NCBI GenBank assembly: GCA_902529645.1
Contig: CABZXO010000001.1
Location: forward strand, 124,001-188,000
DNA: 64,000 nucleotides
Source of the DNA: an uncultured Pelagibacteraceae bacterium
GTDB lineage: Bacteria > Pseudomonadota > Alphaproteobacteria > Pelagibacterales > Pelagibacteraceae
Direction of reading: 5' to 3'
This document shows positions 26,223-35,134 of this stretch, piece after piece. The notes under the pieces were generated by a model. It searched no databases, had not been told where the DNA came from, and saw only the letters and a list, made by a program, of their open reading frames with translations. The first letter of the stretch is position 1, and the number at the start of each line of letters is the position of its first letter. Both the position numbers and the translations under genes were made by a program.

Positions 26223-27644
26223 ATGAAAAAAATTGCAATATTTTGGATTAGGGAAGATTTTAGAATTGAACATAATCCTGCACTATCTTTTGCAAGTCAA
26301 AATCACGATAATGTTATTGCATTATTTATTTATAATAAAACCGATTTTGATAATAAACGAGAAGCACAAAAATGGTGGCTATATAAATCTTTGGAGGAAT
26401 TTAAATCACAATTATTTAAATACAAAATTAATCTTCAAATATTAGAGGGAGACGAGCTCGAAGTATTATCAAAAATTAAAAAAAAAGATAATATTTCTGT
26501 TTATTGGAATAAAGTATATGAACCAGATGTAATTGCTAAAGGTAAAACAATAAGAGACGTTTTTATAAAAAATGAAGTTGAGTTCAAATATTTTAAAGGA
26601 AATATTCTTAATGAGTTTCAAGAAGTAACTAAAAATGATGGTACACCTTTTAAAGTATTCAGTCCATTCTGGAGAAATGCCGAAGAGAAATATCTTGGTC
26701 TACCGCCAAGTAAAAATTATGTAGTTAAAAAAAAGATTAAATTAATTTCTTTTTTTAAAAATAGTATTGAACCTAAAAATATTTTACCTAAAAAAAATTG
26801 GTATAAAAAATTTGAGAAATATTGGAAGGTTTCTGAAAATGAGTCGAAAAAAGTTCTTAAAAATTTAATTGAAAAAAAAATCAAAGATTATGGAACAGCT
26901 AGAGACTATCCTTCAATTGAAGGTACATCAAAAATATCTCCTTATATCAAACATGGTCAAATTCACGTAAGTACAATTTGGCAAAAGTGTAATCAGATTA
27001 AATCTAAAGGAATTGGTTATAGAAAATATATCAATGAATTAGGTTGGCGTGAATTTTCACATAGTTTAATTAATTATTTTCCTGAATTTTTGGAAGGCAA
27101 CTACAGAAAAGAGTTTGATAAATTTCCTTGGGTCAAAAACGAAAAGTTTTTAAAAGCATGGAAATCGGGAATAACAGGTTACCCTATTGTAGATGCTGGG
27201 ATGAGAGAACTATACGAAACTGGATGGATGCATAACAGAATTCGAATGGTGGTTGGTTCCTTTCTTGTTAAACATTTGAGAATTAATTGGACTGAAGGTG
27301 AAAAGCATTTTAGAAATTGTCTACTAGATTTTAATAAGGCAAATAATGTTGCTCAATGGCAATGGGTTGCTGGCTGTGGTGCAGATGCAGCACCTTATTT
27401 TAGAATATTCAATCCAATACTTCAGGGAGAAAAATTTGATAAAGAAGGCAATTATGTAAAAAAATGGGTTCCTGAACTTAAAAATGTACCAAAAAAATTT
27501 ATTCATAAACCATGGGAAATGGAATTAAAGTATCAAGAAGCTATAAAAACAATTATTGGCAAAGATTACCCGAACCCTATTGTTGTTCATGAAAAAGCTA
27601 GAGCTGCAGCTCTTGAAGCGTTTCAATCTTTGAAGAAAAAATAA
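26223..27644 (+). CDS. phrB: Deoxyribodipyrimidine photolyase (class I)
   Basis: This enzyme repairs UV-induced cyclobutane pyrimidine dimers using blue light and FAD. It is 473 aa. The N-terminal antenna domain starts IAIFWIREDFRIEHNPAL and the C-terminal FAD domain carries EGTSKISPYIKHGQIHV near 237, WREFSHSLINYFPEF near 275, GYPIVDAGMRELYETGWMHNRIRM near 320 (in parts), and NVAQWQWVAGCGADAAPYFRIFNP near 377. These are the class I photolyase signatures with the Trp electron chain positions present. A cryptochrome-like role is less likely given the intact motifs. It ends 8 bases before the convergent YjbQ gene. Confidence 0.93.
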   Translation: MKKIAIFWIREDFRIEHNPALSFASQNHDNVIALFIYNKTDFDNKREAQKWWLYKSLEEFKSQLFKYKINLQILEGDELEVLSKIKKKDNISVYWNKVYEPDVIAKGKTIRDVFIKNEVEFKYFKGNILNEFQEVTKNDGTPFKVFSPFWRNAEEKYLGLPPSKNYVVKKKIKLISFFKNSIEPKNILPKKNWYKKFEKYWKVSENESKKVLKNLIEKKIKDYGTARDYPSIEGTSKISPYIKHGQIHVSTIWQKCNQIKSKGIGYRKYINELGWREFSHSLINYFPEFLEGNYRKEFDKFPWVKNEKFLKAWKSGITGYPIVDAGMRELYETGWMHNRIRMVVGSFLVKHLRINWTEGEKHFRNCLLDFNKANNVAQWQWVAGCGADAAPYFRIFNPILQGEKFDKEGNYVKKWVPELKNVPKKFIHKPWEMELKYQEAIKTIIGKDYPNPIVVHEKARAAALEAFQSLKKK

Positions 27645-27652
27645 ATATAATT

Positions 27653-28072
27653 TTATTCTCCAACAAAATGATGAATTATAGTTCTTTTTTGAGTCTCTAA
27701 CCTGTGTTCAAATAAATATATGCCCTGCCAAGTTCCAAGCAACAATTCACTATCTTTCACACTTAGAGAAATTTGATTATTTGTTAAAGTAGATTTAATA
27801 TGTGCAGGCATATCATCTTTTCCCTCCGTACTATGAACATACAGTTTGTTATCCATAGGAGCTAATTTATCAAAATAATTTATTAGATCTGTTTGTACAT
27901 CTGGATCTGCATTTTCTTGTACAATTAAAGAGGCACTCGTGTGCTGAATACTTAAATTAAGAATACCATTTTTAAAGTTATTTTGACCAATCCAATTAAT
28001 TGTGTCATCAGTAAATTCATATAACTTTTGACCATTAGTCTTTATTTGAAGATTGTAAAATTCTTGTTTCAT
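27653..28072 (-). CDS. YjbQ family protein (secondary thiamine-phosphate synthase type)
   Basis: This 139-aa UPF0047/YjbQ protein has HTSASLIVQENADPDV near residue 45 and the C-terminal LGTWQGIYLFEHR motif. Members form trimers and show weak thiamine-phosphate synthase activity; their true role is unclear. It is the last gene of a minus-strand run from 35.1 kb and its start overlaps the zapE stop at base 28072. Length and motifs are complete. Confidence 0.9.
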   Translation of the reverse strand: MKQEFYNLQIKTNGQKLYEFTDDTINWIGQNNFKNGILNLSIQHTSASLIVQENADPDVQTDLINYFDKLAPMDNKLYVHSTEGKDDMPAHIKSTLTNNQISLSVKDSELLLGTWQGIYLFEHRLETQKRTIIHHFVGE

Positions 28073-29127
28073 TAATTATACTCCTTCGATGTAAGCTCAT
28101 ACAAACGACTAATGGTTCGTTTAAATGGTTTTTTTAACAATCTTGAAGAGGTAAATTTATCTAAATTTATATCAGATGTAACTGCTAATGAAATATTTTT
28201 ATCATAAATTACATCTAACAAAGTGATAAAACGTTGTTGTTGATTTGAATTTACATCATTAAATTGAGGTATTTGATCTATTACCATAAATTTACAGTTT
28301 TTAACTATTTCTAAATAATCTTCCGCTCCTAAATTTTGATCACAAAGTTGATTAAAGTCACATCTAACAATTCCCTCATAAAAGTTTTCTATTTTAAATT
28401 CTCTTCCCCTAACATTAATTGTTATTGAAGATTGTTTTTTATCTTTTGTTATGGTTCTAAAGAATTTATTAATCTTAAAATTAGTTTCTTGATTAAGTGG
28501 AAAAAAATATCTTTGATTTTTATTATTATTAGATTTCCTATAATCATCCTCAATTTTTAATTCATACTCGATGGATTGATCTTCCATTATTTTTATAAAA
28601 GGTATAAATTGTTCACGTTGAAGACCTTCTTTATAAAGTTCTGAAATTTTAGTATTTGAAGTAAGAATAATTTTAATATCTTCTTTAAATATTTGTTCAA
28701 ATAGTTTTCCTAAAATCATTGCATCAACAATGTTTGTTACTTGGAACTCATCGAAATAAACTAATGAAGCTTTTGATTTTAAATTTTTAACAAATTGATT
28801 GATTACATTTTCTTCATTTTTTTCCTTTTGCTCATGAACAAAATCATGAAAACCTAACATAAATTCATTAAAATGCTTTTTTAATTTTTTTTCTTCAAGA
28901 TGATCATAAAAGAAGGTTAAAATCATTGTTTTACCAACCCCTACACCACCATATAAATAAAATCCTTTTTTAGTTTTTTTTTTGGAAAATAATTTTGAAA
29001 AAAATGATTTGTAATTCCTATTATGGTAATTTTCTAATTTTTTAATAACTTTGATTTGATCGGGATTAACTTCTAAATTTTGATTTTCACAATAAGATAT
29101 GAATTCTTTTTCAAATTTTTTTGGCAT
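28072..29127 (-). CDS. zapE: ZapE/AFG1-type ATPase
   Basis: This AAA-like ATPase is linked to cell division in bacteria (ZapE) and to membrane protein quality control in mitochondria (AFG1). I take ATG 29127, not the track's TTG 29130 (351 aa). Walker A is LYGGVGVGKTMIL near residue 55, Walker B is LVYFDEFQV near 125, and sensor-like ILTSNTKISELYKEGLQREQFIPF follows near 155, all hallmarks of the family. Its ATG shares one base with the TGA of the cupin gene. Confidence 0.92.
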   Translation of the reverse strand: MPKKFEKEFISYCENQNLEVNPDQIKVIKKLENYHNRNYKSFFSKLFSKKKTKKGFYLYGGVGVGKTMILTFFYDHLEEKKLKKHFNEFMLGFHDFVHEQKEKNEENVINQFVKNLKSKASLVYFDEFQVTNIVDAMILGKLFEQIFKEDIKIILTSNTKISELYKEGLQREQFIPFIKIMEDQSIEYELKIEDDYRKSNNNKNQRYFFPLNQETNFKINKFFRTITKDKKQSSITINVRGREFKIENFYEGIVRCDFNQLCDQNLGAEDYLEIVKNCKFMVIDQIPQFNDVNSNQQQRFITLLDVIYDKNISLAVTSDINLDKFTSSRLLKKPFKRTISRLYELTSKEYN

Positions 29128-29558
29128 CAATTTTTTTTGGTTTTAAAGTCAATACCATACTCTGATCTTGGTCCTTTCCTCAGCCCAAATGGACCTGAGA
29201 TAAATAAAGTTAATGGTTTGGTTCCTGGTTCTAAATCTACTCTATGTAAATTATTCGCTGATCTAAAACCAATATACCCTGGTGGACGCCAAAACTTGCC
29301 TGTGCTTAATGTTTCCCAATAACCCCCTCTTAAAATTATGGTAATATAAGGGAATGTATGATTATGAACTCCTTCTCCATGATCATCTGCTAACATCTCA
29401 TGAATTAATATATTGAACGGAAACCATTTAGGACGGTGCCTAATCAAAACATAGTAACGGTTCATCCACGGTTTTGCCTCATTAAACTTTGGGTGAGAGG
29501 GACCTCTATCTAATACAACTTTTTTTCTGCCAATTTTTTCTAAGAATTTTAGGAACAT
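29127..29558 (-). CDS. Cupin-fold protein of unknown role
   Basis: This 143-aa protein has a cupin-like core: HGEGVHNHTFPYITIILRGGYWE near residue 58 (in parts) gives the His-x-His and Gly turn, and GFRSANNLHRVDLEPG near 97 a second His. Those three His could hold a metal ion. The rest is rich in aromatics (RYYVLIRHRPKWFPF). A dioxygenase or sensor role is possible; no substrate can be named. It sits between bamB and zapE with 2-base spacing and one-base overlap. Confidence 0.7.
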   Translation of the reverse strand: MFLKFLEKIGRKKVVLDRGPSHPKFNEAKPWMNRYYVLIRHRPKWFPFNILIHEMLADDHGEGVHNHTFPYITIILRGGYWETLSTGKFWRPPGYIGFRSANNLHRVDLEPGTKPLTLFISGPFGLRKGPRSEYGIDFKTKKN

Positions 29559-29560
29559 GT

Positions 29561-30859
29561 TTAATTATATTGTACAATTGAACCATTTCTTACTACATAT
29601 AAACTGTTGTTAAATATAAATGGTTCAGAAACTAAGCCGCCAGAAACTTTTTCAATTTTAGTAAATTTTCCATCTTCAATACCAGCTATAATCATTTTAC
29701 CATCTGAATTAGTCAAAAATAAATTTTTATCGCCTATTACAAATCCGATGGGATTAATATTTTTTCTTTTTTTAGCTTTATAATTCAGAAATAGATCTGT
29801 AATTCGAAGTATATTGCCTTTGTTTTTATCAATTAAATAAAAATAACCTTCATTAGAAATCGTGAAAATTAGATTGCCAACTATAATAGGTCTTATATTA
29901 GAATTAACTTCATTTTTCCAATTAGTAATACCTGTTTTTAAATCAATTGAATAAAACTGGTTTTTATTGTTTGAAAAGAATATTGAATTTCCATCTGATA
30001 CTAGTTTAGAATTCTTAAAATTATAAGCTTCATTTATTATTGAGCTACTCTGTGTAGGTAGTTGCCATTTAATTAAACCAGTTTCAATATCTACTGCTGT
30101 AATATCCCCAATAGAATTACTAAAGATAACATCATCGTCTAAAATAATTAAAGAATATTTAATATTTGAAATTGTAAATGAATCCTCTGTTTGTAAACTC
30201 CAACATTCAGAACCATCTTTGATTTTGTAGCATCTCAGAGTATTTTTATAATCAATAACCAAAATTTTATCTTTATAATTTTTAATATTCGAATTAAACG
30301 GATACTCATTATTTTTCGACCAATTTAGCTCTCCAGTACTAATATTCACAGAATAATATTTTGCTATACTATCTGCTACTAAAAGATTTTGACCCTCAAC
30401 TAAAAAATTGAGCTTTGGTTTTAATTTTTTTTCAGCTTTAGAATAATAATTTTTTTTCCAAATAACTTTATAATTGTTGTTATATCTTACAATTGAACCC
30501 TTTTTATCAAAAAATATAATTCCATTTTTTAAAAAAATCGGTTCAGAATCCAATTGATTAAGTTGCTCTAACTTTGAAAATTTAAAGCTACCAATCCTTT
30601 TTAATTCACCTTTATAATTTTGTAAACCGAGGTTATTTTGATTAAAATTTTTTTCATTATTTGTTTTTATTGATGATAAATCAAATTTTAAATCTCGATT
30701 AAATTCGGAGACATTTACATTTTCTTCTTTAAAAACTTTCGTTATTTTTTTATCAGTTTCTAATATATTTTCTTCATCTTTCCAAATTCTAGAGTTTTCG
30801 TTAAATGAACAGTTGTTAAGAAAAAACAATCCTATGAAAATAAAAACTAATTTATTCAC
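29561..30859 (-). CDS. bamB: Outer-membrane assembly lipoprotein BamB-like
   Basis: This 432-aa lipoprotein has a lipobox in FIFIGLFFLNNCSF, with the modified Cys at residue 17, and then a beta-propeller made of PQQ-type repeats: YSVNISTGELNWSK, TAVDIETGLIKWQL, YSIDLKTGITNWKN and YLIDKNKGNILRI are successive blades. This is the BamB pattern (scaffold of the beta-barrel assembly machine, periplasmic face of the outer membrane). It overlaps by 8 bases the upstream TPR protein gene, as BamB commonly neighbours YfgM-like proteins. The Der GTPase gene that often follows in other proteobacteria is missing here. Confidence 0.85.
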   Translation of the reverse strand: MNKLVFIFIGLFFLNNCSFNENSRIWKDEENILETDKKITKVFKEENVNVSEFNRDLKFDLSSIKTNNEKNFNQNNLGLQNYKGELKRIGSFKFSKLEQLNQLDSEPIFLKNGIIFFDKKGSIVRYNNNYKVIWKKNYYSKAEKKLKPKLNFLVEGQNLLVADSIAKYYSVNISTGELNWSKNNEYPFNSNIKNYKDKILVIDYKNTLRCYKIKDGSECWSLQTEDSFTISNIKYSLIILDDDVIFSNSIGDITAVDIETGLIKWQLPTQSSSIINEAYNFKNSKLVSDGNSIFFSNNKNQFYSIDLKTGITNWKNEVNSNIRPIIVGNLIFTISNEGYFYLIDKNKGNILRITDLFLNYKAKKRKNINPIGFVIGDKNLFLTNSDGKMIIAGIEDGKFTKIEKVSGGLVSEPFIFNNSLYVVRNGSIVQYN

Positions 30860-31496
30860 TCAAATCTCTGTTCAATCTTTTCTCTGCTTGAAGCCTTATA
30901 TCTGGATTTGAATTTTCTAAAGCTATTATCTGATTAAAAAATTCTTTAGCTTTTTGATATTGATTATTTGCATAGAAATATTCTCCCATCAAATATAAAG
31001 AATGTGACTTCCAAACACTTTTTGAATTTATAAGTGGATTTAAAATTTTTAGAAGATCACTTTCTTGAGTATTATCTGCATTGTATAGTGCCTTCTTGTA
31101 TATAATTAAGTTACTAATCTCACTATCTAATGAAATATCATTTATCAATACATCAAATAGTGAATTGATTTTAGACTGATCGCTTACAAGATTATTATCA
31201 ATGATAAAATAAAGTGACAAAGGTGAATATGTTGGGTCTTTCTTGTTAATAATTTCAATCAGACTACTAGTTGTCTTTTCTTTTGTTTTTTCTGAATAAT
31301 CAATGATTATTGAATTAAAACTATCTGAGATCTCTTTTTTTTTATTCAACAAATATTTATCGTAACTAAATACACCTGCTATAATTATAATTAAAATAAT
31401 TATACATAATATTATTTTATTTTTATTATTTATAAAAAAATTTTTAATTTTTTCGTTTCTTGTATTGGTATTTATAATTGATAAATCTTCTTCCAT
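30852..31496 (-). CDS. YfgM-like anchored TPR protein
   Basis: This 214-aa protein has a short cytoplasmic N-terminus with basic residues, one membrane helix (IILCIIILIIIIAGVFSY, about 28-45) and a periplasmic alpha-helical part with TPR-like pairs; the last pair reads YLMGEYFYANNQYQKAKEFFNQII near 168 (in parts). The shape and the position before bamB match the YfgM/ancillary SecYEG family, which works with periplasmic chaperones. Two bases separate it from the aconitase stop. Confidence 0.75.
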   Translation of the reverse strand: MEEDLSIINTNTRNEKIKNFFINNKNKIILCIIILIIIIAGVFSYDKYLLNKKKEISDSFNSIIIDYSEKTKEKTTSSLIEIINKKDPTYSPLSLYFIIDNNLVSDQSKINSLFDVLINDISLDSEISNLIIYKKALYNADNTQESDLLKILNPLINSKSVWKSHSLYLMGEYFYANNQYQKAKEFFNQIIALENSNPDIRLQAEKRLNRDLSE

Positions 31497-31498
31497 AA

Positions 31499-34168
31499 CT
31501 AAATCATATTTCTTAAAACGTATTGCAGAATACCTCCGTTCTTATAATACTCTAATTCGTTTTTTGTATCAATTCTGCATAGACATTTAACTTTCTTTAT
31601 TTCACCTGATGCATATTTGATTTCAATTATTACCTCATCAGAGGGATTGATGCCTTTCTCTAAATCCATAATGCTAATCAATTCAGAACCAATTAAATTA
31701 AGATTTTTTCTATTAACATTTTTAATAAACTGTAAAGGCAATATTCCCATTCCAATTAAATTAGATCTGTGGATTCTTTCAAAACTCTCAGCAATTACTG
31801 CTTTTATCCCAAGTAATTTTGTTCCTTTAGCCGCCCAATCTCTAGATGATCCGGTTCCATACTCTTTTCCACCAATTACAACTAAATCTGTTCCTCTTTT
31901 TTTATATTCAACAACTGCATCATAGACAGGAAGAACTTTTTCTTCTGGGTATAACTTTGTAAAACCACCTTCTGTACCTGGAGCCATTTCGTTTCTAATT
32001 CTTATATTTGCAAAAGTTCCTCGCATCATAACTTCATGGTTACCCCTTCTTGAACCATATGAATTATAATCTTTAGGTAAAATTTGGTGTTCAATGAAAT
32101 ATTCACCAGTTGGACTATCTTTTTGAATACTGCCAGCTGGCGATATATGATCAGTTGTAACCATATCACCTAAAATTAATAATGGTCTTGCGTCCTTAAT
32201 TTCTTTAAATCCTTCTGGTTTATTTGGTAACGAGTCAAAAAACGGAGGTTTTTTTACATATGTTGATCCCTCATCCCAATTATAGATGCTGCTTTTATCA
32301 GTTTTAATTTTTTGCCATTGAGTTGGGCCCTCTGAAACATTTGAGTATCTTTGTATAAACATATCAGCATTAAGTGAGTCTTTTAAAGTTTCTTCTATCT
32401 CTTTATTTGAAGGCCAAATATCTTTTAAAAATACATCTTTTCCTTCTTTATCTTTTCCCAATGGATCTTTGTACAAATCAACTTCCATATGCCCAGCTAT
32501 TGCGTATGCAACAACAAGTGGAGGTGAAGCCAAATAGTTAGCTTTTATATGTGGAGAAATTCTTCCCTCAAAATTTCTATTTCCAGATAAAACTGAAACA
32601 GCATAAATATTTTCTTTTTGGATAGCTTCTACAATATTCTCTGGAAGTGGTCCTGAATTTCCAATGCAAGTAGTACAGCCATACCCAACTAAATTAAAGC
32701 CAAGCTGATCTAAATAAATATTTAATCCAGCTTTTGCCAAATAGTCTGTAACTACTTGAGATCCAGGTGCTAAAGAGGTTTTTACCCAGGGTTTAACCTG
32801 CAAACCTTTTTCAATAGCTTTTTTAGCTAATAGTCCAGCCCCTATTAAAACATTTGGATTAGAAGTGTTAGTACAAGAAGTTATTGCAGCAATTAATATT
32901 GAGCCATCTTTAATTTCGTAATCTGTATTTGATACTTTCGAAATTGACTTTTCATTTTTATTTGTAGCTTCCTGCAATACTTTTTGAAACGAACTAGGTG
33001 CATCTGTTAACAGAACTTTGTCTTGAGGTCTTTTAGGTCCTGAAATAGTTGGTACGACTGTGGACATATCTAAAGATATAATGTCAGTAAATTCTATTTC
33101 GTTACTCGCCCATAAACCTTGTTCCTTCGCATAATTTTCTACGATATCAACTGTTTGTTCATCTCTTCCAGAAAATTTCAAATACTTTAATGTTTCTTCA
33201 TCGATAGGAAAAAAACCACAAGTAGCACCATATTCTGGTGCCATGTTTGCAATTGTTGCTCTATCCGCTAGTGTTAAGTTTTTTAAACCCTCTCCATAAA
33301 ACTCAACAAACTTACCAACCACTCCTTTATCTCTTAACATTTTAACAACAGTTAATACTAAATCAGTTGCAGTAGTTCCTTCTGGCATTTTGTTCTTCAT
33401 TTCAAAACCAATGACTTCTGGTATTAACATGGAAATTGGTTGACCTAACATTCCTGCTTCAGCTTCAATTCCTCCAACACCCCATCCTAAAACAGATAAA
33501 CCATTTACCATTGTTGTATGACTATCCGTTCCAACTAAAGTATCTGGAAAAAGATATTTTTCACCTTTAAATTCTTCTGACCAAACAACTTTTGACAAAT
33601 ATTCCAGATTAACTTGGTGACAAATTCCTGTTCCTGGAGGAACTATTCTAAAATTATCAAATGCCTGCTGTCCCCATTTTAAAAAAGAATATCTTTCACC
33701 ATTTCTTTCAAATTCTATATCGACATTTTTTTCAAAAGAATCTGCTTTTGCAGATTGGTCGACTTGCACAGAGTGATCAATTACAAGATCAACTGCAGAC
33801 AGTGGATTTATTGTATTTGGATCTTTATTTTTTTCTTTAACTGCTTCTCTCATTGCAGCTAAATCTGCAACCGCAGGTATTCCTGTATAATCTTGAAGCA
33901 AAACTCTTGCTGGTCTATATGCAATTTCAGTTTTAGATTTTTTTGTCTTTAGCCAGTTTTTAATCGCCTCTATTTGAGATTTTGTTACACTTAAGTCGTC
34001 TTCGTATCTTAATAAATTTTCTAGTAAAACTTTAAGAGATTTTGGAAGTTTATCTATTCCTTCAAGTCCATTTTTTTCTGCTTCATTTAATGAGTAATAA
34101 TTATACTCCTTGTCATTGACTGTGATTTTTTTAAGTGAATTAAAAGAATTTTTGTTACCTGGGGTCAT
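31499..34168 (-). CDS. acnA: Aconitate hydratase A
   Basis: This TCA/glyoxylate-cycle enzyme isomerises citrate to isocitrate with a 4Fe-4S cluster. It is 889 aa, the AcnA/IRP1 length. Cluster cysteines are in AAITSCTNTSNP (near 430) and GYGCTTCIGNSGP (near 498). The catalytic Ser/Arg loop is in KEYGTGSSRDWAAKG near 770 and the substrate blocks VDHSVQVD and VGTDSHTTMVNGL are intact. It is in the long minus-strand run, 1 base after the LysE gene and 2 bases before the TPR gene, so it shares a transcript with cell-envelope genes. Confidence 0.96.
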   Translation of the reverse strand: MTPGNKNSFNSLKKITVNDKEYNYYSLNEAEKNGLEGIDKLPKSLKVLLENLLRYEDDLSVTKSQIEAIKNWLKTKKSKTEIAYRPARVLLQDYTGIPAVADLAAMREAVKEKNKDPNTINPLSAVDLVIDHSVQVDQSAKADSFEKNVDIEFERNGERYSFLKWGQQAFDNFRIVPPGTGICHQVNLEYLSKVVWSEEFKGEKYLFPDTLVGTDSHTTMVNGLSVLGWGVGGIEAEAGMLGQPISMLIPEVIGFEMKNKMPEGTTATDLVLTVVKMLRDKGVVGKFVEFYGEGLKNLTLADRATIANMAPEYGATCGFFPIDEETLKYLKFSGRDEQTVDIVENYAKEQGLWASNEIEFTDIISLDMSTVVPTISGPKRPQDKVLLTDAPSSFQKVLQEATNKNEKSISKVSNTDYEIKDGSILIAAITSCTNTSNPNVLIGAGLLAKKAIEKGLQVKPWVKTSLAPGSQVVTDYLAKAGLNIYLDQLGFNLVGYGCTTCIGNSGPLPENIVEAIQKENIYAVSVLSGNRNFEGRISPHIKANYLASPPLVVAYAIAGHMEVDLYKDPLGKDKEGKDVFLKDIWPSNKEIEETLKDSLNADMFIQRYSNVSEGPTQWQKIKTDKSSIYNWDEGSTYVKKPPFFDSLPNKPEGFKEIKDARPLLILGDMVTTDHISPAGSIQKDSPTGEYFIEHQILPKDYNSYGSRRGNHEVMMRGTFANIRIRNEMAPGTEGGFTKLYPEEKVLPVYDAVVEYKKRGTDLVVIGGKEYGTGSSRDWAAKGTKLLGIKAVIAESFERIHRSNLIGMGILPLQFIKNVNRKNLNLIGSELISIMDLEKGINPSDEVIIEIKYASGEIKKVKCLCRIDTKNELEYYKNGGILQYVLRNMI

Positions 34169-34169
34169 A

Positions 34170-34763
34170 TTATAAATAAAAAGTTATTATGCTTGTTAAA
34201 AGAAGCAGTGACATAGCATAATTAAAGTAATTAATAAATTTCTGATTTGTCGCAAATTTCCTGAAAAATTTACCCAAGAAGGTCCACAGAGTTATACTGG
34301 TCACTGAAACAATTAAGGCCATAATGATAATTTGAGTCGTATAACTTAAAAAGGTTTCTCCTGGATTAATATAAGTTGAAACAAGAATAATTGATGCAAT
34401 AACGCCTTTAGGATTTAAGAATTGAAAAATAAAAGTTTCATGAAACTTAATTGGATTTTTGTTTTTATTTTCCTGATCAGAAGGTCCTGAAAAAGAAATT
34501 TTGTATGCTAAATAAATTAAAAATAGAGTTCCTAAATATTTCAATACCTCTTGAATTAAAGGATAAAGTTTAAAAATATTTATCAACCCTAGAGCTAAAC
34601 ATAGTAACAAAAATGGAAATCCTAAAGTTACACCAATTATATGTGGCAGTGTTCTAAGAATACCAAAATTGAAACCAGAATAGAAAGCAACGAAATTATT
34701 TGGTCCAGGAGTAAATGCTGCAACAATTCCAAATAAAGTTATAGAAAGAATTTCAGGATGCAT
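34170..34763 (-). CDS. LysE/RhtB family amino acid exporter
   Basis: This 197-aa inner-membrane protein has about six membrane helices. The signature AAFTPGPNNFVAFYSG at residues 15-30 is the LysE-family GPxN motif, and FLNPKGVIASII near 112 is the second conserved Asn-Pro-Lys motif. Such proteins export amino acids or related metabolites by exchange with protons. Substrate is not predictable. It lies between the tRNA-binding protein (2 bases) and aconitase (1 base). Confidence 0.88.
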   Translation of the reverse strand: MHPEILSITLFGIVAAFTPGPNNFVAFYSGFNFGILRTLPHIIGVTLGFPFLLLCLALGLINIFKLYPLIQEVLKYLGTLFLIYLAYKISFSGPSDQENKNKNPIKFHETFIFQFLNPKGVIASIILVSTYINPGETFLSYTTQIIIMALIVSVTSITLWTFLGKFFRKFATNQKFINYFNYAMSLLLLTSIITFYL

Positions 34764-34765
34764 TA

Positions 34766-35110
34766 TTAAGCAATCGGTAATCCGTTTTCTGCTTTTTGAG
34801 AAGGATGAACAAGTGTAACTTTGCCATCGGCATCAATTGCTCCTAAAACCAATACTTGAGAAACTATTCCAGCAATATTTTTTTCAGGAAAATTACAAAC
34901 AGCAATAACCTGTTTTCCTTTTAAATTCTCCTCATTATAATAATGTGTAATTTGAGCCGAAGATTGTTTAATACCAATTTCGCTTCCAAAATCAACTTCA
35001 ACCACTAAAGATGGCTTTCTCGCTTTTTCATTTTTTTTTACAGAAATTACAGTACCAATTCTAATATCTACTTTATCAAAATCATTATAGGTAATTTGCT
35101 CTTTAATCAT
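34766..35110 (-). CDS. csaA: CsaA-like tRNA-binding domain protein
   Basis: This 114-aa protein consists of one OB-fold tRNA-binding domain: KVDIRIGTVISVKKNEKARKP at residues 13-33 (in parts), IGIKQSSAQITHYY near 50, GKQVIAVCNFPEKNIAGIVSQVLVLGA near 65-90 (in parts). It matches the CsaA type (dimeric, secretion-related chaperone in Bacillus, tRNA-binding fold) rather than the C-terminal domain of a synthetase because nothing else is attached. It is the first gene of the minus-strand run and is 24 bases from the divergent argE-like gene. Confidence 0.85.
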   Translation of the reverse strand: MIKEQITYNDFDKVDIRIGTVISVKKNEKARKPSLVVEVDFGSEIGIKQSSAQITHYYNEENLKGKQVIAVCNFPEKNIAGIVSQVLVLGAIDADGKVTLVHPSQKAENGLPIA

Positions 35111-35134
35111 AATATAATATAGTGTTTTAAGTTT

